The notes under the pieces: model-generated | What the model was told of the DNA's origin: nothing | Seen by the model: only the letters and a program-made list of their open reading frames with translations | The model's database searches: none | Made by a program: the position numbers and the translations under genes | Shown here: positions 32,708-40,591 of the stretch, piece after piece | How positions within the stretch are numbered: the first letter of the stretch is position 1 | How the letters are laid out: each line of letters starts with the position of its first letter | Source of the DNA: Lachnospiraceae bacterium P6B14 | GTDB lineage: Bacteria > Bacillota > Clostridia > Lachnospirales > Lachnospiraceae | DNA: 51,346 bases | Direction of reading: 5' to 3' | NCBI GenBank assembly: GCA_000687695.1 | Contig: JHWZ01000017.1 | Span: 1 to 51,346, forward strand

Positions 32708-34927
32708 ATGGAGGCACTTAAAGAGTTTCTTGATAATATGTTTCGCGGAGTGGATGGGACGACGGATGTCCTGAGAGCAAAAGCGGAGCTGCTCCAGATG
32801 ATGGAGGATAAATATGAAACGCTCATTGCCGATGGCAAAAATGAAAACGAGGCTGTGGGTATCGTTATTTCCGAGTTTGGAAACTTCCAGGAGATCGCGG
32901 ATGAGCTTGGTATCGCGGATGCGGTGAAGGATGCGCCTGCGATCCAGAAGGCAGAGAGCACACAGGAAGAGGATGTTGAGACTGTTTCTGAGGCAGATGA
33001 TGCTGACGGCTCGGAGGATGCAGCGGATGTTTCTGAGTCTGCTTCAGTTGATGAAGGTGATCAGCAGTCCGAAGCAGATGTGACTGATACAGATGATACA
33101 ACGAATATTGCTGAAAATGCCGACGGCGCAGATTCTGCTTCAGATGCTACGGAAGGAGCAACGGGTGCAGGGTTCGCAGCAGGTGCGGCTACAGCAGCAG
33201 GTATGGCTGCGGGGGCAGTTGGAGCAGCTGCCACAGGCGGCGCGGGAGCCGGGTTTACCGGTGGAGCACAGGACGGTGCAGGAGCCGGTCAGGCGAACTA
33301 TGGGAACAACCAGAATAACTATGGACCTAACCAGAATAACTACGGAAACAATCAGAATAACTATGGTAACAATAATAAAAAGCGTCCGCGCAGATGGCTC
33401 AACTGGAAGCTTGAGGATGTTGAGAAGTATCTGAAGTATACCAAAAAGCATGCAAGGTTTGTTGCTTTTGGTGTAGCGTTGTGTATACTGGCGCCATTCA
33501 TTAACTGTGTTTTGGAGGCAGTTTTGAGCATCGGAGCTCCGAGAGCTGTGGTTGAGGCGATCAGCGATTCCATGTTCTTTGCATGTATAGCCGGTGCCGT
33601 GGCATTTTTCATAGTAGCTGCCAGCCAGACCAAGAGATACGGAGAAGTGAATAAGGATGCGGTTTCGCCGAACGGTGGTGCGGCCATGGAGATACAGACG
33701 GCCGGTGATGAGTGGGCCGGAAGAAGAACGGCATGTGTCGTTGTTGGTATTATTCTTATTATCCTCGGGCCTGCTGCATCGAGTATGGGAAATATGTTCC
33801 CCGGCCTCATCGGTGAGATAGTGGATGATTCGGTGCTTCTGTTCACGGCGATCGGTGTCGGTTTGCTGGTTTACTCTTCGAGCGTCAGCAGCCGTTTCAA
33901 GGATCTGGCTAAGGGCATAAATAGAGCTAAGGAGACAGATTTCTCGACATTTTCCGGAGAGGTTTACGGGACTGCGAGCAATGATTCAGGTGCTACGGGT
34001 CAGTACGGAGCGGGCCAGCCGGGAGCTAATGATTGGACATTTAAGCAGAAAAAGGGAATGCCTACATGGCTTTTGGTGCTGATCATTATCTTTGTATTTT
34101 TGACAGTGAACAGTGCGTTTAATATTTTCAGAGGTCTGCCGGTGATCACCGGATTCAGAGGTTGCGGGCGTGTGTTCGGTGGCGGCAAGACAGTTGTGGT
34201 TGATGACAAGAAGTCATTTGACGCGGCAGGCATTAACAAGATTGATGTAGATCTGAGTGCTTCGGAGCTTACGATCGAGGTGACTGATCAGAAAGAGATC
34301 TCGGTTGAGGTTAACGGTGATTTCAGTGAGAAGCCGGTGGTTGAGAAGAACGGCAGCGATCTGAAGATCGGTGAGCAGTCCGGTTTCAGCTTCTTCGGAT
34401 GGAAAACAGGTTCCGGAAACGTGAAACTCAGGGTGCCGAAGGATGCATTGATCTCTTACGATCTCGATCTGTCTATGGGAGATGTAAAGGTTCAGGGCTC
34501 GGGAGATGTGAATGCGATCCAGGCTGACAAGTTCAATGCGGATTTGTCTGCAGGTAAGCTTTCGGTGAAATATATGACTGCGCATCAGATGGATGTGGAT
34601 CTGTCTGCGGGTGACCTCGATATCGAGGGTGTGAAGTGCGATGGCAAGGCGGATTTTGATCTGTCGGCCGGTGCTGCGAAGATCAGTAATTCAGACCTTT
34701 GCATGGTTGATGCGGATCTGGCGTTGGGAAGTTTTGAGTATGAGCTGCCGGAGCCGAAGGCACAGATTGCTGACAAGTATGCGCTTGATCTGGATGTGAG
34801 TCTTGGTAATATCGTATTCCTGGATGAGAAGGATGGCGACGAGATCAGGAGAGATGCGAAGGATGAGAGCGGCGAGGAGAGGTATTTTAAGGTTGATGCC
34901 TCGCTGGGTAGTATCACAATCAGATAA
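32708..34927 (+). CDS. Large membrane protein with HAAS-like N-terminus and DUF4097-like beta-repeat C-terminus
   Basis: A 739-aa multi-domain protein. Residues about 1-80 look like the HAAS/DUF1700 helical domain often encoded beside PadR. An acidic, Asp/Glu/Ser-rich linker (about 85-150), a Gly/Ala-rich stretch, and an Asn/Gly/Tyr repeat of the type NNYGNNQ (about 196-224) follow. Four hydrophobic helices lie at about 251-270, 288-305, 340-360 and 375-392, and a fifth at about 453-475. The C-terminal part (about 500-739) is a series of beta-strand repeats with a recurring DLSAGDL-type motif, as in DUF4097 putative adhesins. It probably sits in the membrane with the repeats outside. The fusion of domains usually split over two genes is notable. 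Function unknown; an envelope-stress role is inferred from context. Confidence 0.85.
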   Translation: MEALKEFLDNMFRGVDGTTDVLRAKAELLQMMEDKYETLIADGKNENEAVGIVISEFGNFQEIADELGIADAVKDAPAIQKAESTQEEDVETVSEADDADGSEDAADVSESASVDEGDQQSEADVTDTDDTTNIAENADGADSASDATEGATGAGFAAGAATAAGMAAGAVGAAATGGAGAGFTGGAQDGAGAGQANYGNNQNNYGPNQNNYGNNQNNYGNNNKKRPRRWLNWKLEDVEKYLKYTKKHARFVAFGVALCILAPFINCVLEAVLSIGAPRAVVEAISDSMFFACIAGAVAFFIVAASQTKRYGEVNKDAVSPNGGAAMEIQTAGDEWAGRRTACVVVGIILIILGPAASSMGNMFPGLIGEIVDDSVLLFTAIGVGLLVYSSSVSSRFKDLAKGINRAKETDFSTFSGEVYGTASNDSGATGQYGAGQPGANDWTFKQKKGMPTWLLVLIIIFVFLTVNSAFNIFRGLPVITGFRGCGRVFGGGKTVVVDDKKSFDAAGINKIDVDLSASELTIEVTDQKEISVEVNGDFSEKPVVEKNGSDLKIGEQSGFSFFGWKTGSGNVKLRVPKDALISYDLDLSMGDVKVQGSGDVNAIQADKFNADLSAGKLSVKYMTAHQMDVDLSAGDLDIEGVKCDGKADFDLSAGAAKISNSDLCMVDADLALGSFEYELPEPKAQIADKYALDLDVSLGNIVFLDEKDGDEIRRDAKDESGEERYFKVDASLGSITIR

Positions 34928-34967
34928 AAGAAATGCATGAATAGGTACGGGATATGTATGTGTATTC

Positions 34968-35022
34968 TGGGGCCCTGTACGGATGGTTCTAAACTGTTCG
35001 TTCGGGGCCCCATGCTTTCTTA
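34968..35022 (+). terminator. Probable terminator after the HAAS/DUF4097-like gene
   Basis: TGGGGCCC (34968-34975) pairs with GGGCCCCA (35005-35012) around a long 29-base loop, followed by a pyrimidine-rich tract. The long loop makes it less typical than the others. Confidence 0.55.
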
Positions 35023-35032
35023 AATGTTTTTA

Positions 35033-35061
35033 TTGTATTATTTGACTGATTGTGATATTAT
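35033..35061 (+). promoter_or_regulatory. Promoter of serS with extended -10
   Basis: TTGTAT (35033-35038), 17-base spacer, TATTAT (35056-35061) preceded by TGA. The leader is only about 33 bases, so there is no room for a T-box. Confidence 0.6.
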
Positions 35062-35099
35062 GTATGTGTTCGCAAATTTTTGTTAGAAGGAGAGAAGAT

Positions 35100-36377
35100 A
35101 TGTTAGATATCAAATTTGTGCGTGAGAATCCTGACGTAGTTAAGGAGAACATCAAGAAAAAGTTTCAGGACAAGAAGCTGCCGCTCGTGGATGAGGTTAT
35201 CGAGTACGATAAGAAGAGAAGAGATGTGCAGCAGAAGGCTGATGATATACGTAACGCGAGAAATAAAAAGTCCAAGGAGATAGGTGCTCTGATGGCGCAG
35301 GGCAAGCGTGATGAGGCTGAGCAGGTTAAGGCTGAGGTCAGTGCGCAGGCTGAGGAGCTAAAGGCTCTGGAGGAGCAGGAGGTCACCCTCGCTGAAGAGG
35401 TTAAAAAGAGGATGATGGTGATCCCGAATATCATCGATCCGAGCGTGCCTATCGGTAAGGATGACTCAGAGAATGTTGAGGTTGAGAAATACGGAGAGCC
35501 GGTGGTTCCTGATTTTGAGATCCCATATCATACAGAGATCATGGAGAAGCACAACGGTATTGATCTCGATGCGGCCAGAGATGTAGCCGGAAACGGATTC
35601 TACTATCTCATGGGCGATATCGCGAGACTGCATTCGGCGGTTATTTCTTATGCGCGAGACTTTATGATCGATCGTGGATTCACATACTGTGTACCGCCGT
35701 TTATGATCCGTTCAAACGTGGTTACGGGTGTTATGTCATTCGAGGAGATGGACGCCATGATGTATAAGATCGAGGGCGAGGATCTCTATCTGATCGGTAC
35801 GAGCGAGCACTCCATGATCGGTAAGTTCATCAACAAGATCATACCTGAGGAGGAACTTCCGAAGACCCTTACCAGCTACTCTCCGTGCTTCCGTAAGGAA
35901 AAAGGTGCGCACGGTATCGAGGAGCGCGGTGTATATCGTATCCACCAGTTTGAGAAACAGGAGATGATCGTTGTCTGCAAGCCGGAGGAGAGCCCGATGT
36001 GGTTTGACAAGTTGTGGCAGAACACGGTTGATCTTTTCCGCTCACTTGATATCCCGGTTCGTACTCTCGAGTGCTGCTCGGGTGATCTGGCTGACCTGAA
36101 GATCAAGTCATTAGACGTGGAGGCGTGGTCTCCTCGTCAGAAAAAATATTTCGAAGTTGGTTCATGCTCAAATCTTTCGGATGCCCAGGCGAGACGCCTT
36201 GGAATCCGTGTAAAGAGCAAGGATGGAAAGTATTTCGCACATACGCTGAACAATACCGTAGTTGCTCCGCCGAGAATGCTTATCGCGTTCCTGGAGAACA
36301 ACCTGAACGAGGATCTGAGCGTCAACATTCCTGAGGTGTTGCAGCCTTATATGGGTGGGAAAACAAGGATTGGTTGA
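35100..36377 (+). CDS. serS: Seryl-tRNA synthetase
   Basis: Charges tRNA-Ser and tRNA-Sec. The 425-aa class II enzyme has the N-terminal coiled-coil arm (about 30-105, rich in Lys, Glu and Gln), the GTSEHSMIGKF segment, motif 2 in FRKEKGAHGIEERGVYRIHQF and motif 3 near LNNTVVAPPRMLIAFLEN. The ATG at 35100 follows AGAAGGAGAG; an in-frame codon at 35052 overlaps the promoter. Confidence 0.97.
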   Translation: MLDIKFVRENPDVVKENIKKKFQDKKLPLVDEVIEYDKKRRDVQQKADDIRNARNKKSKEIGALMAQGKRDEAEQVKAEVSAQAEELKALEEQEVTLAEEVKKRMMVIPNIIDPSVPIGKDDSENVEVEKYGEPVVPDFEIPYHTEIMEKHNGIDLDAARDVAGNGFYYLMGDIARLHSAVISYARDFMIDRGFTYCVPPFMIRSNVVTGVMSFEEMDAMMYKIEGEDLYLIGTSEHSMIGKFINKIIPEEELPKTLTSYSPCFRKEKGAHGIEERGVYRIHQFEKQEMIVVCKPEESPMWFDKLWQNTVDLFRSLDIPVRTLECCSGDLADLKIKSLDVEAWSPRQKKYFEVGSCSNLSDAQARRLGIRVKSKDGKYFAHTLNNTVVAPPRMLIAFLENNLNEDLSVNIPEVLQPYMGGKTRIG

Positions 36378-36410
36378 TAGTATGTTTTTCCATGAGGGGA
36401 TTCGATTAAT

Positions 36411-36764
36411 ATGCATGAGATGAGTTACGTGGTCAGATTCGTGAATCAGGCGATTGAGTGCGCGCAGGAAAACAAAGCGACACTTGTCAGTAAGGTATGC
36501 GTGTCGGTCGGGGAGATGACGGATGTGTTACCTGAGTATCTTCACAAGTACTATCCGCAGGCAGTGAAGGGGACGATCCTGGAGGGATCGAAGCTGGAGG
36601 TTGAGATGGTGCCGGTGAGGGTCATCTGCGGAGGCTGCGGGAGCGAGTATCATCCGTGCAGAGAGAACAAATATTTGTGTCCGAGCTGCGGCGATGGAAA
36701 CGGTAAGGTTGTCGCCGGGCGAGATGTGGTGCTTGAACAGATCGAGATATCTGATGAGCACTGA
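36411..36764 (+). CDS. hypA: Hydrogenase nickel-insertion protein HypA
   Basis: HypA delivers nickel to NiFe hydrogenase or urease maturation factors. The 117-aa protein starts with the nickel-binding Met1-His2-Glu3 and has the zinc site of two CxxC pairs (Cys73/Cys76 and Cys90/Cys93). The ribosome site is weak (GAGGGG about ten bases before ATG). It follows serS by 33 bases and is followed by a terminator, so it may be read with serS. No hypB, hydrogenase or urease genes are in the window, so it is an orphan here. Confidence 0.93.
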   Translation: MHEMSYVVRFVNQAIECAQENKATLVSKVCVSVGEMTDVLPEYLHKYYPQAVKGTILEGSKLEVEMVPVRVICGGCGSEYHPCRENKYLCPSCGDGNGKVVAGRDVVLEQIEISDEH

Positions 36765-36813
36765 GTGAGTCTGAACGAGCTGATATACTTAAGGTGAGGT
36801 AAGTGATTTAGGT

Positions 36814-36843
36814 AAAGATGTCCGTGTGGGCATCTTTTTTTAC
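36814..36843 (+). terminator. Rho-independent terminator after hypA
   Basis: AAAGATGTCC (36814-36823) pairs with GGGCATCTTT around GTGT, followed by a run of T. Confidence 0.88.
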
Positions 36844-36850
36844 TTATGTC

Positions 36851-36879
36851 TTGACATGGGATTTTTCATGTGTTATGAT
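36851..36879 (+). promoter_or_regulatory. SigA-type promoter of the secreted Gly-rich protein
   Basis: TTGACA (36851-36856) and TATGAT (36874-36879) with a 17-base spacer. The predicted start is about 250 bases before the start codon, leaving a long leader. Confidence 0.8.
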
Positions 36880-36884
36880 ATAGT

Positions 36885-37130
36885 TCCTTCGAAGGATACA
36901 ACATCGTGTGACTTTTAAACAGAGTTGTACACCATGTTGTCAGAAAAACCGTTGTTTTCAGGCGGTTTCATAAGGTCTTGCACACCGGAGAGCGATCGTT
37001 GTCCGGCGGGCGTCATGGCAGTCAGTCTGCTGATTTTTCACAAATTGAATGAAGTTAATAAGAGTGTTCCGATGATACGGAGCGTGTTATTTTTGTACGA
37101 AAAATGTAATTTTTTGCATGAAATGGAGGA
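36885..37130 (+). other. Long structured 5' leader of the secreted protein gene
   Basis: About 250 untranslated bases. Near the predicted transcript start, ACAACATCGTGT (36898-36909) pairs with ACACCATGTTGT (36929-36940) with one mismatch; a second hairpin pairs AACCG with CGGTT (about 36947-36967). The remainder shows no clear gene; a frame at 36925-37143 lacks a ribosome site. I do not recognise a known riboswitch consensus. Confidence 0.5.
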
Positions 37131-37135
37131 TTTAT

Positions 37136-38929
37136 ATGATTAATAATAGGATTAGAAGAAAAATGATGGCATGGGGACTCGGGATGGCGTTCGCTTTTTC
37201 TATGATTTTTCCGCAGAATGTAGTTAAGGCGTATGATGGTTATGATTCGGAGTTACATTTCTCGTGGACAAACGAGAACATTTCTGCGGAAGAACAGAAC
37301 AGATTTGAGACATATGGTCATGCTGCGAACAGCTATATGGGAACCAGACCGGACGGGACTACGGGGAGCATCTACTATGCGTTTGCGCTTATGGTGGATC
37401 CGAACAAAAAATGGGGAAGTAATGTCGCTCACAACGAGGGCGGGCACGAGAAGAGATATACATCAAGTGTTGATGAGGTTTATGATTTTTCGAATGAGTT
37501 CGGAGCGAAAGCGAATATCATGCTTGTTCCGACCGGTGAAAATGTGACGATACCTGATTCTGTGAGTAACAGGTCGCTTAAGGCAGGGACGACGATCATT
37601 GTTCCGGCAATGAGTACGGCGAGGTTTCGGGGAGCAAACATAAACTGTGAGCCCGGAGTCAGATTTGAGGCTTTGGAGTATGAGAGCAGATATGATGGCT
37701 TGCTGTATGGTATTTTTGATATCAGGTCGTCTTCGTCGCATATTGTCGGCAGTGGGCTCCAGATGATCGGAAATCCTGAATACTTTATCCAAAAGGATTA
37801 TAATGTGACGCAGTCGGGCGAGTACGCTGTGGAAGTTACCATCAACAGAGGTCAGGCGCTGAGGGAAGCGAGCCTAACCGGTGGTGCCGTGAAGTGGAGT
37901 GCCGAGGTTGAGGGTGCGTGGAGCTTCGCTAACGGTGATACCGTTCCGGAGGTGGGAACGCATACCTATGATGTCGTGTTCTCGCCGACATGGAATGTTG
38001 ACTACACAAAGAAAACGTTTACCGGAAAAGGCCGTGTGACAGTAGTTGATGGCGGAAGCGGAACAGGCTCCGGCGGTGGCACAGGCGGAGGCAACAGTGC
38101 AGGCACAGGCGGAAACGGTTCAGGAACCGGTACGGGCGGAGAGTCCGGAACGGGAACCAGCGGAGGATCAGGAACCGGAGGAAACGGGTCCGGAACAGGT
38201 GGATCTGGTACTGGAGGAAATGGATCGGGAACCGATGGTGGCAATGGAACCGGAGGAAATGGCTCTGGGACTGGCAACGGTAGCGGTGCCGGTACAGGTA
38301 CAGGTGGATCTGGCACAGGTGGTGGTAGTGGAACTGGAGCAGGTGGAAGTGGCTCTGGTGGAGGCTCAGGCGAAGGTGGAAATGGAACAGGCGGAGGCTC
38401 GGGTACAGGTGGAAATGGCTCGGGCAGTCAGCCTGCTCCGACGCTAGCTCCCGGTGCTACTGCAGCTCCGGGTGCATCAGCATCACCCGGGCCGACAAAC
38501 TCACCCGGCGCTACTGGAACACCGCTTCCATCAGGATCCCCGGATGCAGCCACGGGTCCGGCGGCGTCCTTGGTTGATGAGCCTGAGGTCGAACCGCCTA
38601 TCGTAATAGAAAAAATAGTTTCCGACATCTCGACGATCTCATCCGCTGACAGACCGTCGAAGGTAAAGACTACCTATGTTTCCCGGGTTGGTACGACATT
38701 TACAGTAAGAGTTCAAAAGGTCACCAAGAAAAAACCGACCGGTTATCAGATTCAGTATACAACAAATAAGAAAAGCTGGAAGGGTGCGAAATCAAAGAAG
38801 TTTAAGAAACTGAAGATGACTGTCAAAGGTCTGATGAGTGGCAGGACGTACTACTTCAGGATACGGGCTTATCGTAGAGTGAAGGGGCAGACTGTATACG
38901 GCAAGTGGAGCAAACGCAAGAAGATTTGA
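37136..38929 (+). CDS. Secreted protein with long Gly/Ser/Thr-rich linker and basic fibronectin-III-like C-terminus
   Basis: A 597-aa exported protein. Residues 1-32 form a signal peptide with a basic start, a hydrophobic core and a likely cleavage after Val-Lys-Ala. Residues about 33-300 are a globular region I do not recognise. Residues about 304-432 are almost only Gly, Ser, Thr and Asn in units such as GTGGNGSG; 433-480 are Pro/Ala/Ser/Thr-rich; the last about 90 residues are strongly basic and resemble a fibronectin type III module (GYQIQYTT, YYFRIRAY). There is no sortase motif or transmembrane anchor; the basic end may bind anionic wall polymers. Start at ATG 37136, five bases after GGAGGA. 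It has its own promoter and ends at a palindromic terminator shared with lysA. Confidence 0.85.
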   Translation: MINNRIRRKMMAWGLGMAFAFSMIFPQNVVKAYDGYDSELHFSWTNENISAEEQNRFETYGHAANSYMGTRPDGTTGSIYYAFALMVDPNKKWGSNVAHNEGGHEKRYTSSVDEVYDFSNEFGAKANIMLVPTGENVTIPDSVSNRSLKAGTTIIVPAMSTARFRGANINCEPGVRFEALEYESRYDGLLYGIFDIRSSSSHIVGSGLQMIGNPEYFIQKDYNVTQSGEYAVEVTINRGQALREASLTGGAVKWSAEVEGAWSFANGDTVPEVGTHTYDVVFSPTWNVDYTKKTFTGKGRVTVVDGGSGTGSGGGTGGGNSAGTGGNGSGTGTGGESGTGTSGGSGTGGNGSGTGGSGTGGNGSGTDGGNGTGGNGSGTGNGSGAGTGTGGSGTGGGSGTGAGGSGSGGGSGEGGNGTGGGSGTGGNGSGSQPAPTLAPGATAAPGASASPGPTNSPGATGTPLPSGSPDAATGPAASLVDEPEVEPPIVIEKIVSDISTISSADRPSKVKTTYVSRVGTTFTVRVQKVTKKKPTGYQIQYTTNKKSWKGAKSKKFKKLKMTVKGLMSGRTYYFRIRAYRRVKGQTVYGKWSKRKKI

Positions 38930-38950
38930 TAGTAAATTATTATAAAAAAT

Positions 38951-39020
38951 AAGGGGTGTGATTTAATCTCCGCATGACGCGAGTGGAGCGCCATGCGGAG
39001 AGATTAAAATCACATCCCTT
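38951..39020. terminator. Palindromic bidirectional terminator between the secreted protein gene and lysA
   Basis: The arm 38951-38976 pairs with 38992-39020 almost completely (AAGGGGTGTGATTTAATCTC against its complement, then CGCATG with CATGCG). A 15-base GC-rich loop separates them. It sits exactly between two convergent genes. GGGTGT/CACATCCC at its ends resembles motifs in copies B, C and D of the palindrome family, but the core of that family is absent. Confidence 0.75.
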
Positions 39021-39036
39021 GCTTAGTTTAAGAGCG

Positions 39037-40311
39037 TTAGTCATCAAATTTGATTCTATCATAGTAACGCGAAAAATCGAAAGTCGAGAAGTAATCTCTC
39101 GGCGTTTCTTTCCTTCGGATCATCTCGACCGAACCGTCTTCCTTCAAAAGAAGCTCAGGTGATTTGAGTTTTCCGTTGTAGTTATATCCCATCGAATAGC
39201 CGTGTCCGCCGGTGTCGTGGATCACTATATAGTCACCGATCTCAATCTCAGGGAGAGCACGGTCAATGGCGAACTTGTCATTGTTCTCACAGAGAGAGCC
39301 TGTCACATCATAGATGTGATCACATGGTGCGTCTTCCTTTCCGAGGACGGTGATATGATGGTAAGCTCCGTACATAGCCGGACGCATCAGGTCAACCGCG
39401 CAGGTGTTAAGTCCTACGTATTCTTTGTATATGTGCTTCTGATGAATACACTTGGTCACGAGCTGTCCGTACGGAGCGAGCATGAAACGACCAAGCTCGG
39501 TGAATATAGATACATCGCCGAGACCTGCAGGAACTAATATCTCATCAAACTTTTTGTGTACGCCTTCGCCGATAGCCATGATGTCGTTTGGCTCATCCTT
39601 CGGATCATAGGCTACACCCACGCCGCCGGAAAGGTTGATATATGAGATCTCTACACCGGTCTTTTCTTTCAACTCTACAGCGAGCTCGAAAAGTATGCCG
39701 GCGAGCTTCGGATAGTATTCGTTTGTTACGGTGTTACTTGCAAGGAACGAATGGATACCGAATCTTTTTGCGCCGCGGACCTTCAGCTCATTGAATGCGT
39801 CAATCATCTGCTCCTTCGTCATGCCGTATTTTGCGTCGCCCGGATTGTCCATGACTCCGTTACTCATCTCGAACACACCGCCCGGATTGTAGCGGCAGAA
39901 GATGGATTCGGGAACGCCGACATTTTTGCGAAGGAAATCAACATGTGTGACATCATCAAGGTTGATGTATGCGCCGAGGTCATAGGCTTTTTGATACTCT
40001 TCAACAGGCGTCACATTCGATGAAAACATGATGTCGGAGCCTTTGAACCCGACTGCCTCAGAGAGCATGAGCTCGGTGAGCGATGAGCAGTCGACGCCGC
40101 AACCTTCTTCCTTTAATATATGAAGGATGAAGGGGTTGGCATTTGCCTTGACGGCGAAATACTCGCGGAATCCCGGATTCCAGGAGAACGCTTTTTTCAT
40201 TGCGCGCGCATTCTCGCGGATGCCTTTTTCATCGTAAATATGAAATGGGGTCGGGTAGGTCTTTTCGATTTCCTGGACTTGTTCCTTTGATAATATAGTT
40301 GTTTTTTTCAT
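39037..40311 (-). CDS. lysA: Diaminopimelate decarboxylase-family enzyme
   Basis: PLP enzyme of fold type III that makes lysine from meso-diaminopimelate. In the 424-aa protein the Schiff-base Lys is Lys55 in YFAVKANANP; HSFLASNT and the glycine-rich NLSGGVGVAYDP help bind the cofactor phosphate, and GSLCENNDKFA carries the catalytic Cys across the dimer. Family sequence divergence leaves open a related carboxylyase (for example a carboxynorspermidine-like enzyme), but lysA is the best fit. The start codon is preceded by GGGAGG. It is monocistronic with its own promoter. Confidence 0.85.
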   Translation of the reverse strand: MKKTTILSKEQVQEIEKTYPTPFHIYDEKGIRENARAMKKAFSWNPGFREYFAVKANANPFILHILKEEGCGVDCSSLTELMLSEAVGFKGSDIMFSSNVTPVEEYQKAYDLGAYINLDDVTHVDFLRKNVGVPESIFCRYNPGGVFEMSNGVMDNPGDAKYGMTKEQMIDAFNELKVRGAKRFGIHSFLASNTVTNEYYPKLAGILFELAVELKEKTGVEISYINLSGGVGVAYDPKDEPNDIMAIGEGVHKKFDEILVPAGLGDVSIFTELGRFMLAPYGQLVTKCIHQKHIYKEYVGLNTCAVDLMRPAMYGAYHHITVLGKEDAPCDHIYDVTGSLCENNDKFAIDRALPEIEIGDYIVIHDTGGHGYSMGYNYNGKLKSPELLLKEDGSVEMIRRKETPRDYFSTFDFSRYYDRIKFDD

Positions 40312-40367
40312 AATGATCCTCCCACTTTTTCAGTAAGTGTGCAGGAAATAATGCCCTGCAAATCTAA

Positions 40368-40396
40368 ATATTAGCGGATTTCAAGCGAAAAGTCAA
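40368..40396 (-). promoter_or_regulatory. SigA-type promoter of lysA
   Basis: On the minus strand TTGACT (40391-40396) and TAATAT (40368-40373) are 17 bases apart. The leader contains a short hairpin (TGCAGG with CCTGCA, 40340-40360) but is too short for a lysine riboswitch. Confidence 0.75.
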
Positions 40397-40478
40397 CTAT
40401 TTTAGTGTACTATTGGAAGAAAAAAGCATCATAGTGATACGGATTATTCGTATAGTAAATAAAATATATAAAAACAAC

Positions 40479-40507
40479 TTGCAATTATATAAAATATATA
40501 GTATGAT
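40479..40507 (+). promoter_or_regulatory. SigA-type promoter of the hic locus
   Basis: TTGCAA (40479-40484), 17-base spacer, TATGAT (40502-40507). The sequence ATAAAATATATA is present both before the -35 (40459-40470) and in the spacer (40489-40500), so these could be HicB binding sites. Confidence 0.65.
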
Positions 40508-40519
40508 AAGGAGGTAAAG

Positions 40520-40591
40520 ATGTATGGTCTTGAGTTGGTAAACCTCATGAAGAAGAATGGATGGACGGACTGTGAAAGGAGAAAGCCATGA
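40520..40591 (+). pseudogene. hicA: Remnant of a HicA-type toxin gene (23 codons)
   Basis: A 23-codon frame begins at ATG 40520 behind a strong GGAGG. Its peptide starts MYGLELVNLMKKNGW, which matches the N-terminal helix of HicA mRNA interferases (an ELIKLLKKNGW-type opening). The frame then ends at TGA after about eight unrelated residues; the catalytic GSH segment and the rest of the usual roughly 60-80 residues are missing. The stop overlaps the hicB start (ATGA), so coupling has been kept. It is best seen as an internally deleted toxin gene, now at most a coupling leader peptide. Confidence 0.7.

Noticed and set aside
35062-35099. T-box leader before serS (also considered for proS, hisS and aspS)
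   Set aside because: No AGGGTGGNACCGCG-type T-box sequence is present and the leaders are short or occupied by other elements.
36925-37143. A 72-codon frame in the leader of the secreted protein gene
   Set aside because: It lacks a ribosome site, has no recognisable domain, and overlaps the start of the real gene; composition looks non-coding.
38002-38447. Long frames in other phases across the Gly-rich linker (Pro-rich on the minus strand, Glu/Ala-rich on the plus strand)
   Set aside because: These are by-products of the GGN-type repeat in the real frame; there are no ribosome sites.
40312-40367. Lysine riboswitch in the lysA leader
   Set aside because: The leader is under 60 bases with one small hairpin, far shorter than a lysine riboswitch.
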